From the NCBI RefSeq assembly GCF_015277775.1, contig NZ_CP063849.1, forward strand, positions 2,232,001-2,296,000: a stretch of DNA of 64,000 nt, read 5' to 3'. The DNA is from Paludibaculum fermentans. GTDB taxonomy: Bacteria > Acidobacteriota > Terriglobia > Bryobacterales > Bryobacteraceae. Shown piece by piece: positions 25,843-34,209 of this stretch. Position numbers and translations under genes: made by a program. How positions within the stretch are numbered: the stretch's first letter is position 1; each line of letters opens with the position of its first letter. The notes beneath the pieces are model-generated. The model was given only the letters and a program-made list of their open reading frames with translations. It was not told the DNA's origin and made no database searches.

Positions 25843-27300
25843 ATGCAATCCGCAAGTTGTGACATCGGCCTCGTCGGCCTGGCTGTCATGGGCCAGAACC
25901 TGGTCCTGAATATGAACGACCACGGCTACAAGGTGGCCGTCTTCAATCGCACAGTCTCCAAAGTAGACGATTTCCTCGCCAACGAAGCCCAGGGCACGAT
26001 GGTGGAAGGCGCGCACTCGATGGAAGAGCTCGCGAGCCTGCTGAAGCGCCCGCGCCGCGTGATGCTGATGGTCAAGGCCGGCGAGACGGTCGACCGCATG
26101 ATCGACGCCGTCCTGCCCTACCTCGAAGCCGGCGACATCATCATTGATGGCGGCAACTCCCACTTCCCCGACACCAACCGCCGCACCAAGAGCCTCGAAG
26201 AGAAAGGCATCCTCTACATCGGCACCGGCGTCTCCGGTGGCGAAGAGGGCGCGCGCCGCGGTCCGTCCATCATGCCCGGCGGCAATCCGGCAGCCTGGCC
26301 GCATGTGAAAGAGATCTTCCAGGCCATCTCGGCCAAGGTGGAAGACGGCACCCCCTGCTGCGACTGGGTGGGCGAGAACGGTGCCGGCCACTACGTCAAG
26401 ATGGTCCACAACGGCATCGAGTACGGCGACATGCAGCTCATCTGCGAAGCCTACCAACTGCTGAAGGACGGCCTGGGCCTGAATGCCGACGAGCTCCACG
26501 AAGTCTTCGACAACTGGAACCAGGGCGAGCTCGACAGCTACCTGATCGACATCACCAGCCAGATCTTCGCCAAGAAGGATGACGACGGCTCGCCCATCGT
26601 CGATAAGATCCTCGACACCGCGGGCCAGAAGGGCACCGGCAAGTGGACCTGCCTCAGCGCGCTCGACCTCGGCATGCCCGTCACCCTCATCGGCGAAGCC
26701 GTCTTCTCGCGCTGCCTGTCGGCCATCAAGGACGAACGGGTGGCCGCCTCGGCGATCCTGCCCGGTCCGGGCTACGCCGCCAAGGAAGACCGCGCCGCCT
26801 TCATTGAAGACGTGCGCCGCGCCCTCTACTGCTCCAAGGTGATCAGCTACGCGCAGGGCTACATGCTGCTGCGGGAAGCGGCCAAGGAACAGGGCTGGAA
26901 CCTGAACTTCGGCGGCATCGCCCTGATGTGGCGCGGCGGCTGCATCATCCGCAGCCGGTTCCTGGGCAAGATCAAGGACGCCTTCGACAAGAACCCGAAC
27001 CTGAACAACCTGCTGCTGGACGAGTTCTTCACCAGTCTGCTGGTGAACTACCAGGCCTCGTGGCGCCGGGCGATCATCCAGGCCATCCAGTACGGTGTAC
27101 CGACCCCCGCCTTCACCACCGCCCTGGCGTTCTATGATGGCTATCGCACGGGCCGTTTGCCGGCGAACCTGCTGCAGGCCCAGCGCGATTTCTTCGGCGC
27201 GCATACCTATGAGCGTGTCGACAAGCCGCGCGGCGAGTTCTTCCATACGAATTGGACCGGCCGCGGCGGACGCGTTGCATCCGGCATCTACACTGTCTAA
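25843..27300 (+). CDS. gnd: 6-phosphogluconate dehydrogenase, decarboxylating
   Basis: 485 residues from ATG 25843 with AGGAGCG upstream. N-terminal Rossmann fold GLVGLAVMGQNLVLNMND followed by FNRTVSKVDDF, whose Arg-Thr suggests NADP preference. GGNSHFPDTNRRTKSLEEKG and GVSGGEEGARRGPSIMPGG line the active site, with catalytic Lys in GAGHYVKMVHNGIEYGDMQL. ILDTAGQKGTGKWT is the family signature. Full length. It converts 6-phosphogluconate to ribulose-5-phosphate, CO2 and NADPH. It heads an operon with a KDG kinase (26 bp gap), a KdsC-like phosphatase and an ACT protein. Confidence 0.96.
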   Translation: MQSASCDIGLVGLAVMGQNLVLNMNDHGYKVAVFNRTVSKVDDFLANEAQGTMVEGAHSMEELASLLKRPRRVMLMVKAGETVDRMIDAVLPYLEAGDIIIDGGNSHFPDTNRRTKSLEEKGILYIGTGVSGGEEGARRGPSIMPGGNPAAWPHVKEIFQAISAKVEDGTPCCDWVGENGAGHYVKMVHNGIEYGDMQLICEAYQLLKDGLGLNADELHEVFDNWNQGELDSYLIDITSQIFAKKDDDGSPIVDKILDTAGQKGTGKWTCLSALDLGMPVTLIGEAVFSRCLSAIKDERVAASAILPGPGYAAKEDRAAFIEDVRRALYCSKVISYAQGYMLLREAAKEQGWNLNFGGIALMWRGGCIIRSRFLGKIKDAFDKNPNLNNLLLDEFFTSLLVNYQASWRRAIIQAIQYGVPTPAFTTALAFYDGYRTGRLPANLLQAQRDFFGAHTYERVDKPRGEFFHTNWTGRGGRVASGIYTV

Positions 27301-27325
27301 GAGAGGCTCAGCGAGGGAAACTCGA

Positions 27326-28408
27326 ATGAAATATGGTTTGAATATTCTTCCGGAAGGCGCGCTGGACTTCCTGTCCCTGGGCGCCCTGGTCCACCGTCTG
27401 GATCCGGGTGTCATCCCGTTCCGCAAGGCGACCGACTGCCACATCCACGTCAGCGGCGGTGAATTCAACTGCGCCGCCAACCTGGCCGACTGCTTCGGGC
27501 TCAACACCGGCGTCGCCAGCGCCATGGTCGACTACCCGATCGGCGAACTGATCGCCGAGCGCGTCAAGGCCATGGGCGTGAAGCCCTTCTACAAGCGCTT
27601 CAAGCACAACGGCGTGAACGGCCCCAACATGGCCGCCGTTTACAGCGATCGCGGCCAGGGCGTACGCGCGCCTGTCGTGTTCTACAACCGCTGCAACGAA
27701 GCGGGCGCCCAACTGAAACCCGGCGACTTCGACTGGCCGGCCATCTTCGGCCAGGGCGTGCGCTGGTTCCACAGCGGCGGCATCTTCGCCGCCCTGTCGG
27801 AGACCACCGGCGAGCTGATCATCGAAGGCATGAAGGCCGCCAAGGCAGCCGGCGCCATCACCTCGTTCGACCTCAACTACCGCGCCAAGCTCTGGAACAT
27901 CTGGGGCGGCCACGACAAGGCGCTCTCCGTTCTCGCCCGCATCGTCGAGCATTGCGACGTGCTGGTGGGCAATGAAGAGGACCTGCAGATGGGCCTCGGC
28001 ATTCCCGGACCCGAGGTCGCCGCCAAGTCCAAGCTCGATCCCAGCACCTTCTTCGGCATGATCGACAAGGTCGTCGAGAAGTATCCCAAGGTCAAAATCG
28101 TCGCCACCACGCTCCGCGAGGTCCATTCGACCAACCGGCATAGCTGGGGCGCGGTGGCCTGGATCGACGGCCAGACCTATGTCACGCCGACAGCCGAGCT
28201 CGACGTGCTCGACCGCGTAGGCGGCGGCGACGGCTACGCTTCCGGCTTCTTCTACGGCCTGCTGACCGGGCTCGAGCCCGACGAAGCGGTCCGCTTGGGC
28301 TGGGCGCACGGCGCGCTGCTGACCACCTTCCCCGGCGACACCACCATGGCCACCGTGGACATGGTCAAGGCGTTCGCCAAGGGCGGTTCGGCCCGCATCC
28401 AGCGCTAG
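27326..28408 (+). CDS. PfkB-family sugar kinase, probably 2-dehydro-3-deoxygluconokinase
   Basis: 360 residues from ATG 27326. Ribokinase-type fold with substrate-side motif VSGGEFNCAANLADCFGL, then NRCNEAGAQL, and a C-terminal anion hole DRVGGGDGYASGFFYGLL, whose final Asp is the catalytic base. The sequence is closest in style to KdgK, which phosphorylates 2-keto-3-deoxygluconate in the Entner-Doudoroff or uronate route. The gene next to gnd fits hexonate metabolism. The substrate call is by family style and context. Confidence 0.85.
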   Translation: MKYGLNILPEGALDFLSLGALVHRLDPGVIPFRKATDCHIHVSGGEFNCAANLADCFGLNTGVASAMVDYPIGELIAERVKAMGVKPFYKRFKHNGVNGPNMAAVYSDRGQGVRAPVVFYNRCNEAGAQLKPGDFDWPAIFGQGVRWFHSGGIFAALSETTGELIIEGMKAAKAAGAITSFDLNYRAKLWNIWGGHDKALSVLARIVEHCDVLVGNEEDLQMGLGIPGPEVAAKSKLDPSTFFGMIDKVVEKYPKVKIVATTLREVHSTNRHSWGAVAWIDGQTYVTPTAELDVLDRVGGGDGYASGFFYGLLTGLEPDEAVRLGWAHGALLTTFPGDTTMATVDMVKAFAKGGSARIQR

Positions 28409-28443
28409 CCATCCAGACGGCAATCCGCCGCCGGACTTCCAAA

Positions 28444-28513
28444 ATCCGTGTGGATCCGTGTGAATCCGTGGCCAGGTAGAAAGGGCCACTGATGGACACG
28501 GATCCACACGGAT
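28444..28513. repeat. Long perfect hairpin repeat between operon genes
   Basis: ATCCGTGTGGATCCGTGT (28444-28461) is the exact reverse complement of ACACGGATCCACACGGAT (28496-28513). Inside, GTGGCC pairs with GGCCAC, giving a two-tier hairpin of 24 base pairs. It also contains a direct ATCCGTGTG/ATCCGTG repetition. It lies between the kinase and the phosphatase gene and could act as an attenuator or mRNA-stability element; the pattern suggests a mobile palindromic unit. Confidence 0.85.
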
Positions 28514-28589
28514 AGTACAGCAACACCCGCCCCAAATCCCGTGCGCTGATAGCTGGCAACTTCCAGTACCCGCAAGAGAGAATTCATCC

Positions 28590-29147
28590 ATGCCCCCAGT
28601 CGTCACCCCCGATGTGCGCGAGCGCGCCGCCAAGATCAAGCTGGTCCTGATGGACGTCGACGGCGTCCTCACCGACGGGAAGTATTTCCATGTCCCCAAT
28701 CCGGCCGGCGGCCTGTTTGAAGTGAAGCTGTTCGACTCCCAGGACGGCATCGCCCTGCAGTGGCTCTATCGCACCGGCATCAAGACCGGCCTCATCAGCG
28801 GCCGCGATGCCCAGGCTACGGCCGAGCGCGCCCGCAGCAGCCACATGACCTACTGCTACATGGGCAATACCGAGAAGCTGCCCATCTTCCACGAGATCCT
28901 GGCCGACTCCGGCCTCACGCCGGACCAGATCGCCTACCTCGGCGACGACCTCACCGACGCCATACTGATGAAGCGCGTCGGCCTGGCCGTGGCCGTCGGC
29001 AATGCCACGCCCGAAGTGAAAGGCTGCGCCCACTACGTCACCAAAGCGGTCGGCGGCTCCGGTGCGTTGCGCGAGGCGACGGAAGTCATTCTCGACGCCC
29101 AGGGGCAGTGGGAAGGCATTCTGCGGCATTATGAAGTAATCGCATGA
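28590..29147 (+). CDS. HAD-family phosphatase, KdsC-like
   Basis: 185 residues from ATG 28590. HAD motif I KLVLMDVDGVLTDGKYF with nucleophile and acid Asp, motif II GLISGRDAQAT, motif III Lys region, motif IV YLGDDLTDAILM. No cap domain, as in the C0 type of KDO-8-phosphate phosphatase (tetrameric, 170-190 residues). It would dephosphorylate KDO-8-P or another sugar-acid phosphate. The genes around it favour a keto-sugar-acid substrate. Its stop overlaps the ACT gene start (ATGA). Confidence 0.85.
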   Translation: MPPVVTPDVRERAAKIKLVLMDVDGVLTDGKYFHVPNPAGGLFEVKLFDSQDGIALQWLYRTGIKTGLISGRDAQATAERARSSHMTYCYMGNTEKLPIFHEILADSGLTPDQIAYLGDDLTDAILMKRVGLAVAVGNATPEVKGCAHYVTKAVGGSGALREATEVILDAQGQWEGILRHYEVIA

Positions 29148-29806
29148 GCCTGGAACGAATCGGCGCCGTCATCTCCGTTGTGAACGCCCCCGGTGTGCTG
29201 CACGAGCTCACCGGGATCATCGCCGCCCACAACGGCAACATCCTCTCGGTGGAAATGCTCTCCAGCCCGGATCCGGCCGAATCGCGCATCTACTTCGAGA
29301 TCGAACTCGAAACCGCGCCCGCCGCCCTGCTGGTGGACATCGGCGCGCTGCCGGCTGTGAAATCGGTGGCCTCTGAGAAGAGCCTGCAGAAGATATACGG
29401 CAAGCGGATCATCATCATGGGCGGCGGAGCACAGGTCGGACAGGTGGCCATCGGAGCCATTATGGAAGCCGACCGCCACAACATCCGCGGCGAGCACATC
29501 TCCGTGGATACGATTCCCCTGGTGGGCGAACAGGCCCTGGCCGATGCAGTGCGAGCCGTGCCTCGCCTGCCGCGTGCCCGCGCACTGGTCCTGGCCGGAT
29601 CGCTGATGGGCGGGGATATCGAGAAGGCGGTCCGCGAGGTCCGGGCGCAAGGCCTGCTGGTGGTCAGCCTGAACATGGCGGGCAGCGTCCCCGACGCGGC
29701 GGACCTGGTAGTCACCGACCCGGTGCAGGCCGGAGTGATGACGGTAATGGCGGTAGCCGAAACGGCCAAGTTCAGCGTGGAGCGGCTGAAGCGCCGCGTC
29801 TTCTAG
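29144..29806 (+). CDS. ACT-domain regulatory protein (DUF5612-like)
   Basis: 220 residues. Residues about 1-75 are an ACT domain (LERIGAVISVVNAPGVLHEL, SRIYFEIELETAP). The rest (KRIIIMGGGAQVGQVAIGAI, HISVDTIPLVGEQALADAV, RARALVLAGSLMGGDIEKAV) resembles the DUF5612 partner domain known from archaeal ACT proteins. No catalytic motif is evident. ACT domains bind amino acids or similar ligands, so it may sense a metabolite for the preceding sugar-acid genes. Translationally coupled to the phosphatase by a 4-base overlap. Confidence 0.8.
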   Translation: MSLERIGAVISVVNAPGVLHELTGIIAAHNGNILSVEMLSSPDPAESRIYFEIELETAPAALLVDIGALPAVKSVASEKSLQKIYGKRIIIMGGGAQVGQVAIGAIMEADRHNIRGEHISVDTIPLVGEQALADAVRAVPRLPRARALVLAGSLMGGDIEKAVREVRAQGLLVVSLNMAGSVPDAADLVVTDPVQAGVMTVMAVAETAKFSVERLKRRVF

Positions 29807-29841
29807 CAACCCGGTTCCGAACTCCGCCCCCCCCGTTGGGA

Positions 29842-29880
29842 GGGCGGACGCCCTCGTCCGCAGCCGGTCCCCTGACCGGC
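29842..29880. repeat. Dispersed hairpin repeat, copy 1 of tandem pair
   Basis: GGGCGGACGCCCTCGTCCGCAGCCGGTCCCCTGACCGGC folds as GCGGAC/GTCCGC and GCCGGTC/GACCGGC. The same unit follows at 30072-30110 and occurs inverted at 3597-3627. Two adjacent stems after a stop codon could work as a transcription terminator or a REP-like mRNA stabiliser. Confidence 0.75.
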
Positions 29881-29966
29881 ACACGATTACCATCTCAGCA
29901 GTAATCTTTCAGCGGCATTCCGTTCGGCAGCAGCTCTTCGGCAGCAGCCTTCAGCGGAAGTCCTTC

Positions 29967-30110
29967 ATGATGACGCTGATGACGCTGGCCAAAACGGCCA
30001 AGTTCAGCATAGAGCGCCTGCAGCGCCGCGTCTTCTAGCAACCCGACTCCGAACTCCGCACCCCGTTGGGAGGGCGGACGCCCTCGTCCGCAGCCGGTCC
30101 CCTGATCGGC
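29967..30110 (+). pseudogene. Duplicated 3' end of the ACT gene with its downstream hairpins
   Basis: This block repeats about 29735-29880. The encoded tail AKTAKFSIERLQRRVF matches AETAKFSVERLKRRVF at the end of the ACT protein, and TCTTCTAGCAACCCG plus the hairpin unit follows in both. Only about 20 codons are present, with no start. It is a partial tandem duplication. Confidence 0.8.
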
Positions 30111-30300
30111 TCTCGATGACCGGCAGCCTGTAAGCAGCAGTCCTTCAGCTGCCGTCCTTCAGCAGCAGTCCTTCAGCACCATTCGTTCTCTTTCAGAGGC
30201 ATTCTTCCTCCGCCTCTCGCCACCCGTACCGCCAACCCTACCTCACCAGAAACACGCAAGCCTCCACTGATTCTGTCCGCAGCCACCAGCCCCGCCCGTC
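30111..30300. other. Low-complexity spacer with short direct repeats
   Basis: CAGCAGTCCTTCAGC-type units recur (about 30134-30175: GCAGCAGTCCTTCAGC, GCCGTCCTTCAGC, AGCAGTCCTTCAGC), and a related GCAGCAGCCTTCAGC lies at about 29941. No gene is present. Confidence 0.5.
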
Positions 30301-30675
30301 TTACCGGCCCCGGACCCGGTTCCACATTCGCGCCCACCAGCCTTCCGGCTCGGCAGCAGGAGCACCCTCTGGCTCAGCCTCGCTCGCCGTTTCCCCCGTC
30401 CCGGGTTCTTCGCCCGAAAAGCTCTTCTCCATCTCCTCCGCCTCAACCTGCATGGCAGCGGAACGAAACACGCCGGCAAACTCTTCTTCCTGTTCGACGG
30501 AGTCCAGGCACTTAGCACAAACCAGTAGATGTTCTTCGATCACTTCGCGCGTAACGCCCGACAGCCGGTTCGCCAGATAGTCTTCCATCTCGGCTTCCGT
30601 CAGGCACTTGCCAACAGAACGACGCAGCATCAGGCCCTCCTGCGCGCCGTCGTCCTCCCAGCCCAATGAAGTCAT
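30301..30675 (-). CDS. Putative zinc-finger anti-sigma factor
   Basis: 124 residues. An N-terminal zf-HC2 type motif is visible: CLTEAEMEDYLANRLSG, then IEEHLLVCAKCLDSVEQEE, giving H-x3-C-x2-C. The C-terminal half is acidic and low-complexity (SGEEPGTGETASEAEPEG) with a short basic tail and no clear TM helix, so it is probably cytosolic. It is encoded about 100 bp downstream of an ECF sigma factor gene on the same strand, the standard sigma/anti-sigma arrangement. Confidence 0.8.
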   Translation of the reverse strand: MTSLGWEDDGAQEGLMLRRSVGKCLTEAEMEDYLANRLSGVTREVIEEHLLVCAKCLDSVEQEEEFAGVFRSAAMQVEAEEMEKSFSGEEPGTGETASEAEPEGAPAAEPEGWWARMWNRVRGR

Positions 30676-30780
30676 GAGCAGCCTCCAAAAGCCAGCGCGC
30701 CAAGTCTAGGTATTCAGATCCTAGTATCTCAGCGAAACACTGGGCGGAACAGGTCTAATTGTCGATTCAGAAGACTAGTG

Positions 30781-31500
30781 TTATCCGCCAGAGGCTCTTC
30801 TCAAGACTTTTTCATTAAGCCCGCTGTGCGACAGTCGCCTGCGGCCCAGTTCCCCGAACCTGGCCTTGGCCCTGGACTTAAGCAGCCGGAACTGCGTCTC
30901 AGAGAGGCTCATCTCCTCGCAGATCTGCTCCTGCGGTTGCTCGTAGAGATAGAAGCGGGTCAGGATCTCACGGTCCCGCCGAGAGATTCCGCGCAGCACC
31001 CGCACCATCAGTTCCGTCTTCTCATCCTGGATGGCCCGCTGTTCGGGATTCTGGCGGATGTCCGGCACCCTTCCGCCCAGTTCCAGATCGGCGAATTCCC
31101 GCCGGCTGGTGACGGCGTCGTCGATGAAGGCAGCCACTTGCCGCCGCACCACCGTGCGCACAAAGCCCATCAGCCGCTCCGGTTCGCGGAGTCCGCCGCT
31201 CTGAATCGCCTGGACCACAATCAGAAAGGTGTCGTGCACCTTGTCGTCCAACTCCTGTGGTCCCAGGTGCCGGCAGAGATAGTAGCGGACACCCCGCGAA
31301 AAGATGCGGTAAAGCTCCTCCATCGCGCCATTGTCGCTGTCCTGGATCCGCTCCACTAGCGCCGCCCATCTCTCTCCGCCGAAGTCGGCCGCCTCGCCCT
31401 GGGCCGGCAGCGTATTGGCTTGAGGGGCGGCGGGCACTACACCCATGCCGGGACCGTCTTCGGGTTCCCTATGCGCTCCCTCACTGGATAATCTTGGCAT
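30781..31500 (-). CDS. ECF-family RNA polymerase sigma factor
   Basis: 239 residues from ATG 31500, preceded by AAGGAGTGACC. Sigma region 2 (AMEELYRIFSRGVRYYLCRH, LDDKVHDTFLIVVQAI) and region 4 (RDREILTRFYLYEQPQEQI, CEEMSLSETQFRLLKSRAKA) are clear, joined by a longer than usual linker. About 50 extra N-terminal residues are disordered. The downstream zinc-finger gene is its probable inhibitor. Target promoters are not obvious in the window. Confidence 0.9.
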   Translation of the reverse strand: MPRLSSEGAHREPEDGPGMGVVPAAPQANTLPAQGEAADFGGERWAALVERIQDSDNGAMEELYRIFSRGVRYYLCRHLGPQELDDKVHDTFLIVVQAIQSGGLREPERLMGFVRTVVRRQVAAFIDDAVTSRREFADLELGGRVPDIRQNPEQRAIQDEKTELMVRVLRGISRRDREILTRFYLYEQPQEQICEEMSLSETQFRLLKSRAKARFGELGRRRLSHSGLNEKVLRRASGG

Positions 31501-32571
31501 GCAGGTCACTCCTTGCCCACAACGCAATCGGCGGTCTCAAACCGTGGCATGGACCGCCGACTCCTGAACCGAACTGAGATCGCGTCAAATGTCTGCGTCT
31601 CTCGATCTGGGTTACGGCCTTCGAACGCTCCCCGAGCGCACTCCGCCCGACTCGGGAGGCAGCCCCCGGCGCCATTCCCTGGTCCGGCAACCACCCCGGG
31701 CAGCAGTCCGGCGAGGTCACTCCGCTCATCGCTCTCGGAGACGCCCACAGCATTTTCAATAAATACGATCTTAATGTCCGAATTGATGACGGACTGATTC
31801 CTACGAACCAGGGGCGAGCCGGCGGAATCCGCGCACGAGGCCCGGGCACCCCTGTTTCCGGGGCGCACGGAGGGAACGAGGTGCTCCGGTTCCACGCTTT
31901 CCCGAAAGTGCGGCCTCGTGTCAATTCCAGCGCGTTCACTGGACACAACCGCCCTTTTACTGTCCGCGCCAGTCAAGGCAGACGCGCCCACAGTGAATTT
32001 CGGAAAATGACCGAGGTACGACAGAACGGCGCTCCAAACGAAGATGGGTCCTATCCCTCCGGGGGAGGCTGGCCCCAACTGGACGATGACTTGGGAGTAC
32101 TGCGACCAGTAGTACTCGCAGAAATCATATCATCATCTTTGCATCAAGGTAGATTAATTTTTGTACTTTCTTCTATTCCATTCGGACGTGTTCTACATGT
32201 GGAACTAGTGATATCCCCAGCGAATATTCTCAATACTTCCAGGAGAGAGCACACCGATAAAGAGCAATGCCGCCAGGTCCTCGTTCTGCAATCCCGCCCT
32301 GGCACGCTCCACTGCATCGTTGGCCACAGCGGCCAGCCTGATCCGCAATGGCCCGCCAGCAGCGCAATCCCCCTGCATCCCTATGTAAACACACACCATT
32401 CTCTAGAAGAAGGAGTGCCTGGAAGCGTCAGGCGGTGCGACTGCGGGACCGGAGCCAAGCCATGCGCTGGGAGGGGGAAAGTGGAGGATCTCAGTCCACT
32501 TAAGTGGACGCGGCGCGCCTGCAAAGCCGGCGATACGACGCATGGCACCGGCATAAACCGCTATCTGATAG
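31501..32571. other. Gene-poor kilobase
   Basis: No convincing gene except a possible 57-codon ORF (32205-32378, minus). An AT-rich patch with TTTGCATCAAGG and TTTTTGTAC at about 32130-32200 stands out from the GC-rich surroundings, and a perfect 16-bp palindrome GTCCACTTAAGTGGAC lies at 32494-32509. The large open frames on either strand show no family resemblance. Confidence 0.5.
32205..32378 (-). CDS. Possible small protein (57 aa)
   Basis: ATG 32378 with AGGG just upstream; product has regular helical composition (RIRLAAVANDAVERARAGL, LAALLFIGVLSPGSIENI). No family recognised. Kept because it is the only frame here with protein-like composition. Confidence 0.25.
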   Translation of the reverse strand: MQGDCAAGGPLRIRLAAVANDAVERARAGLQNEDLAALLFIGVLSPGSIENIRWGYH

Positions 32572-33405
32572 CTAGTGCGTCATTGAGTAAACTACATAAT
32601 TCGCGGCGATTCGGATGCCCAGGGCCGAGTACTTCTCGGGATAGGCCGGGGAATCGGCCCACTCCAATGAGTCCCCTATATCCATGTTGAAGCAGATCGC
32701 CACCATGAGCCGGCCCTTGTCGTCATAGATGCCCCGCCAATGCGGCTCATAACCGTCGCGTTCATACGTACGCCCGCTTTCCACGAACTGTTCACCGGGA
32801 ATCTGGTAGCGTTCATCTAAATCGTAAAGTACGTGAAATATCGGATCGCGCGATTCGATTTCGACGATGGGCCTGTCGGGGAAGACACGCTGCATGCTCT
32901 CCGCGAAGATGGCCCACTCGCGAGTTCCGTGGAAATCGTCACACATGAAAAATCCACCGCGCAGCAGGTATTCGCGCATTTTCACCACCTGGGCATCGGT
33001 GAGGCTCCAGTGTCCGACTTCCACGCCGTACATCCACGGCCAATTGAAGACATCGTCACCGTCATCCAGGTTGACCGGTTGTTCCACTGAGCGCACATGG
33101 ATGCGGGTGAGCCGCCGCAAAGCGCGCGCGAAGTGGCGGTCGGCCCGCGGATAGTCCATCGTCCAGAAGGAATTGCCCTGCGACCAGTCGCCCATGCCGC
33201 CACCTCTTCGGAAGCGGAAGCCGCCCGCCGGAGGATACATCAGGCGCGCAAAGACCCACTCGGATTTCTCGCCGTAGTCGGGGGGCAAGGGGTCATTTTC
33301 GTTCTCGAAGCCGGGGAATTCGCGAAAGGGCTTCTGAAAGGCGCAGACCAAGCCTACGCCAAAGACACCCAGGGCTAGGAGCCAGCGAACCGTTCTGAGA
33401 TTCAT
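32572..33405 (-). CDS. DUF4159 family protein
   Basis: 277 residues from ATG 33405. An N-terminal signal/anchor (RTVRWLLALGVFGVGLVCA) is followed by the DUF4159 domain: WVFARLMYPPAGGFRFRRGG, WTMDYPRADRHFARALRRLT, then MREYLLRGGFFMCDDFHGTR, which resembles a glutamine-amidotransferase-like fold. DUF4159 proteins are found with MoxR/DUF58 systems, but none is next to this gene. It would be periplasmic or membrane-anchored. Confidence 0.85.
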   Translation of the reverse strand: MNLRTVRWLLALGVFGVGLVCAFQKPFREFPGFENENDPLPPDYGEKSEWVFARLMYPPAGGFRFRRGGGMGDWSQGNSFWTMDYPRADRHFARALRRLTRIHVRSVEQPVNLDDGDDVFNWPWMYGVEVGHWSLTDAQVVKMREYLLRGGFFMCDDFHGTREWAIFAESMQRVFPDRPIVEIESRDPIFHVLYDLDERYQIPGEQFVESGRTYERDGYEPHWRGIYDDKGRLMVAICFNMDIGDSLEWADSPAYPEKYSALGIRIAANYVVYSMTH

Positions 33406-33481
33406 GGCCAGTCGTCTAGCCAGAGAATAGCATTCCCGCGCGGCGTTCACGCGGCTGCCCGCCGTGGGGGGTGGCCCGCCG

Positions 33482-34060
33482 CTAGTCCAGCAGGCTGGGG
33501 GAGGACCCGGGAGACGACCGCTCGGCCAGGCCCGGGGCATCCCCGGTCTTGCGCCGCGGCTTGATGCGGATGCGCAGGCGGACCACCAGGCGCGGCGGAT
33601 CCAGCACCCACCCCCACGCTTGCAACACTGGTTGGGGCAGCGTCATCGGCTGGATTTCAGGCGGCTCGCTATTGAACCGCGCATCGCGAGTGACCATCGT
33701 CGAAGACCGCGCACTCCGGCCGCGAACCGGCCGGAAGCTCGCGAAAACCGCCCCGCAATGTTCACAGTGGTGCTTGTTCGCGCCCAACGCGGCTCGCAGT
33801 GCCATCATCGTTCCGGTCTGCACCAGGTCTGGGCGCGCATCGGACAGCTCCTGATTCAGGCAACCCGGACACTTCGCGTAGAACAGATCCTTGAACCGCA
33901 CCGGGTTGCCGCGGAACTTGTACTGGCAATTGCGGCAGCGGAAGCGGTACGAACCACAGAGCTCCATCAGGAAATCGTAGACGCCGCGCGGCTGCCTGAC
34001 CGCCACGTCGCCGGACGTGCACTCAGGGCAGGAGACCAGATTGTGCTTCGACCGTGCCAT
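33482..34060 (-). CDS. Zinc-ribbon protein, hypothetical
   Basis: 192 residues from ATG 34060 (GTG 34105 possible). Four pairs of cysteines in ribbon style: SCPECTSG, RFRCRNCQYKF, YAKCPGCLNQE, HHCEHCGAVF. The C-terminal region is basic and low-complexity (PPRLVVRLRIRIKPRRK). Multiple zinc ribbons suggest nucleic-acid or protein binding. No named family recognised. About 75 bp upstream of the DUF4159 gene on the same strand. Confidence 0.65.
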   Translation of the reverse strand: MARSKHNLVSCPECTSGDVAVRQPRGVYDFLMELCGSYRFRCRNCQYKFRGNPVRFKDLFYAKCPGCLNQELSDARPDLVQTGTMMALRAALGANKHHCEHCGAVFASFRPVRGRSARSSTMVTRDARFNSEPPEIQPMTLPQPVLQAWGWVLDPPRLVVRLRIRIKPRRKTGDAPGLAERSSPGSSPSLLD

Positions 34061-34209
34061 GACCGTGGCTGGGCCAGCAGTGACCTTCCCATTGAAAGCA
34101 GACACGACCCCTCCGGCCGCATCTCATCAAAAAATTAGCCTACCACCAACGCGCCGAAAGCGGCACCCTGGACACACTATTTGTTGTACGGGCTTCAACT
34201 GTGGCGCGG

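Noticed and set aside
25831..28750. Long minus-strand ORFs (564 and 480 codons) across gnd and the kinase
   Set aside because: Antisense to genes with complete catalytic motifs; long antisense frames are expected at this GC content.
31881..32690. 269-codon plus-strand ORF in the gene-poor region
   Set aside because: Irregular composition, no motif, no ribosome binding site, and it runs into the DUF4159 gene end on the other strand.
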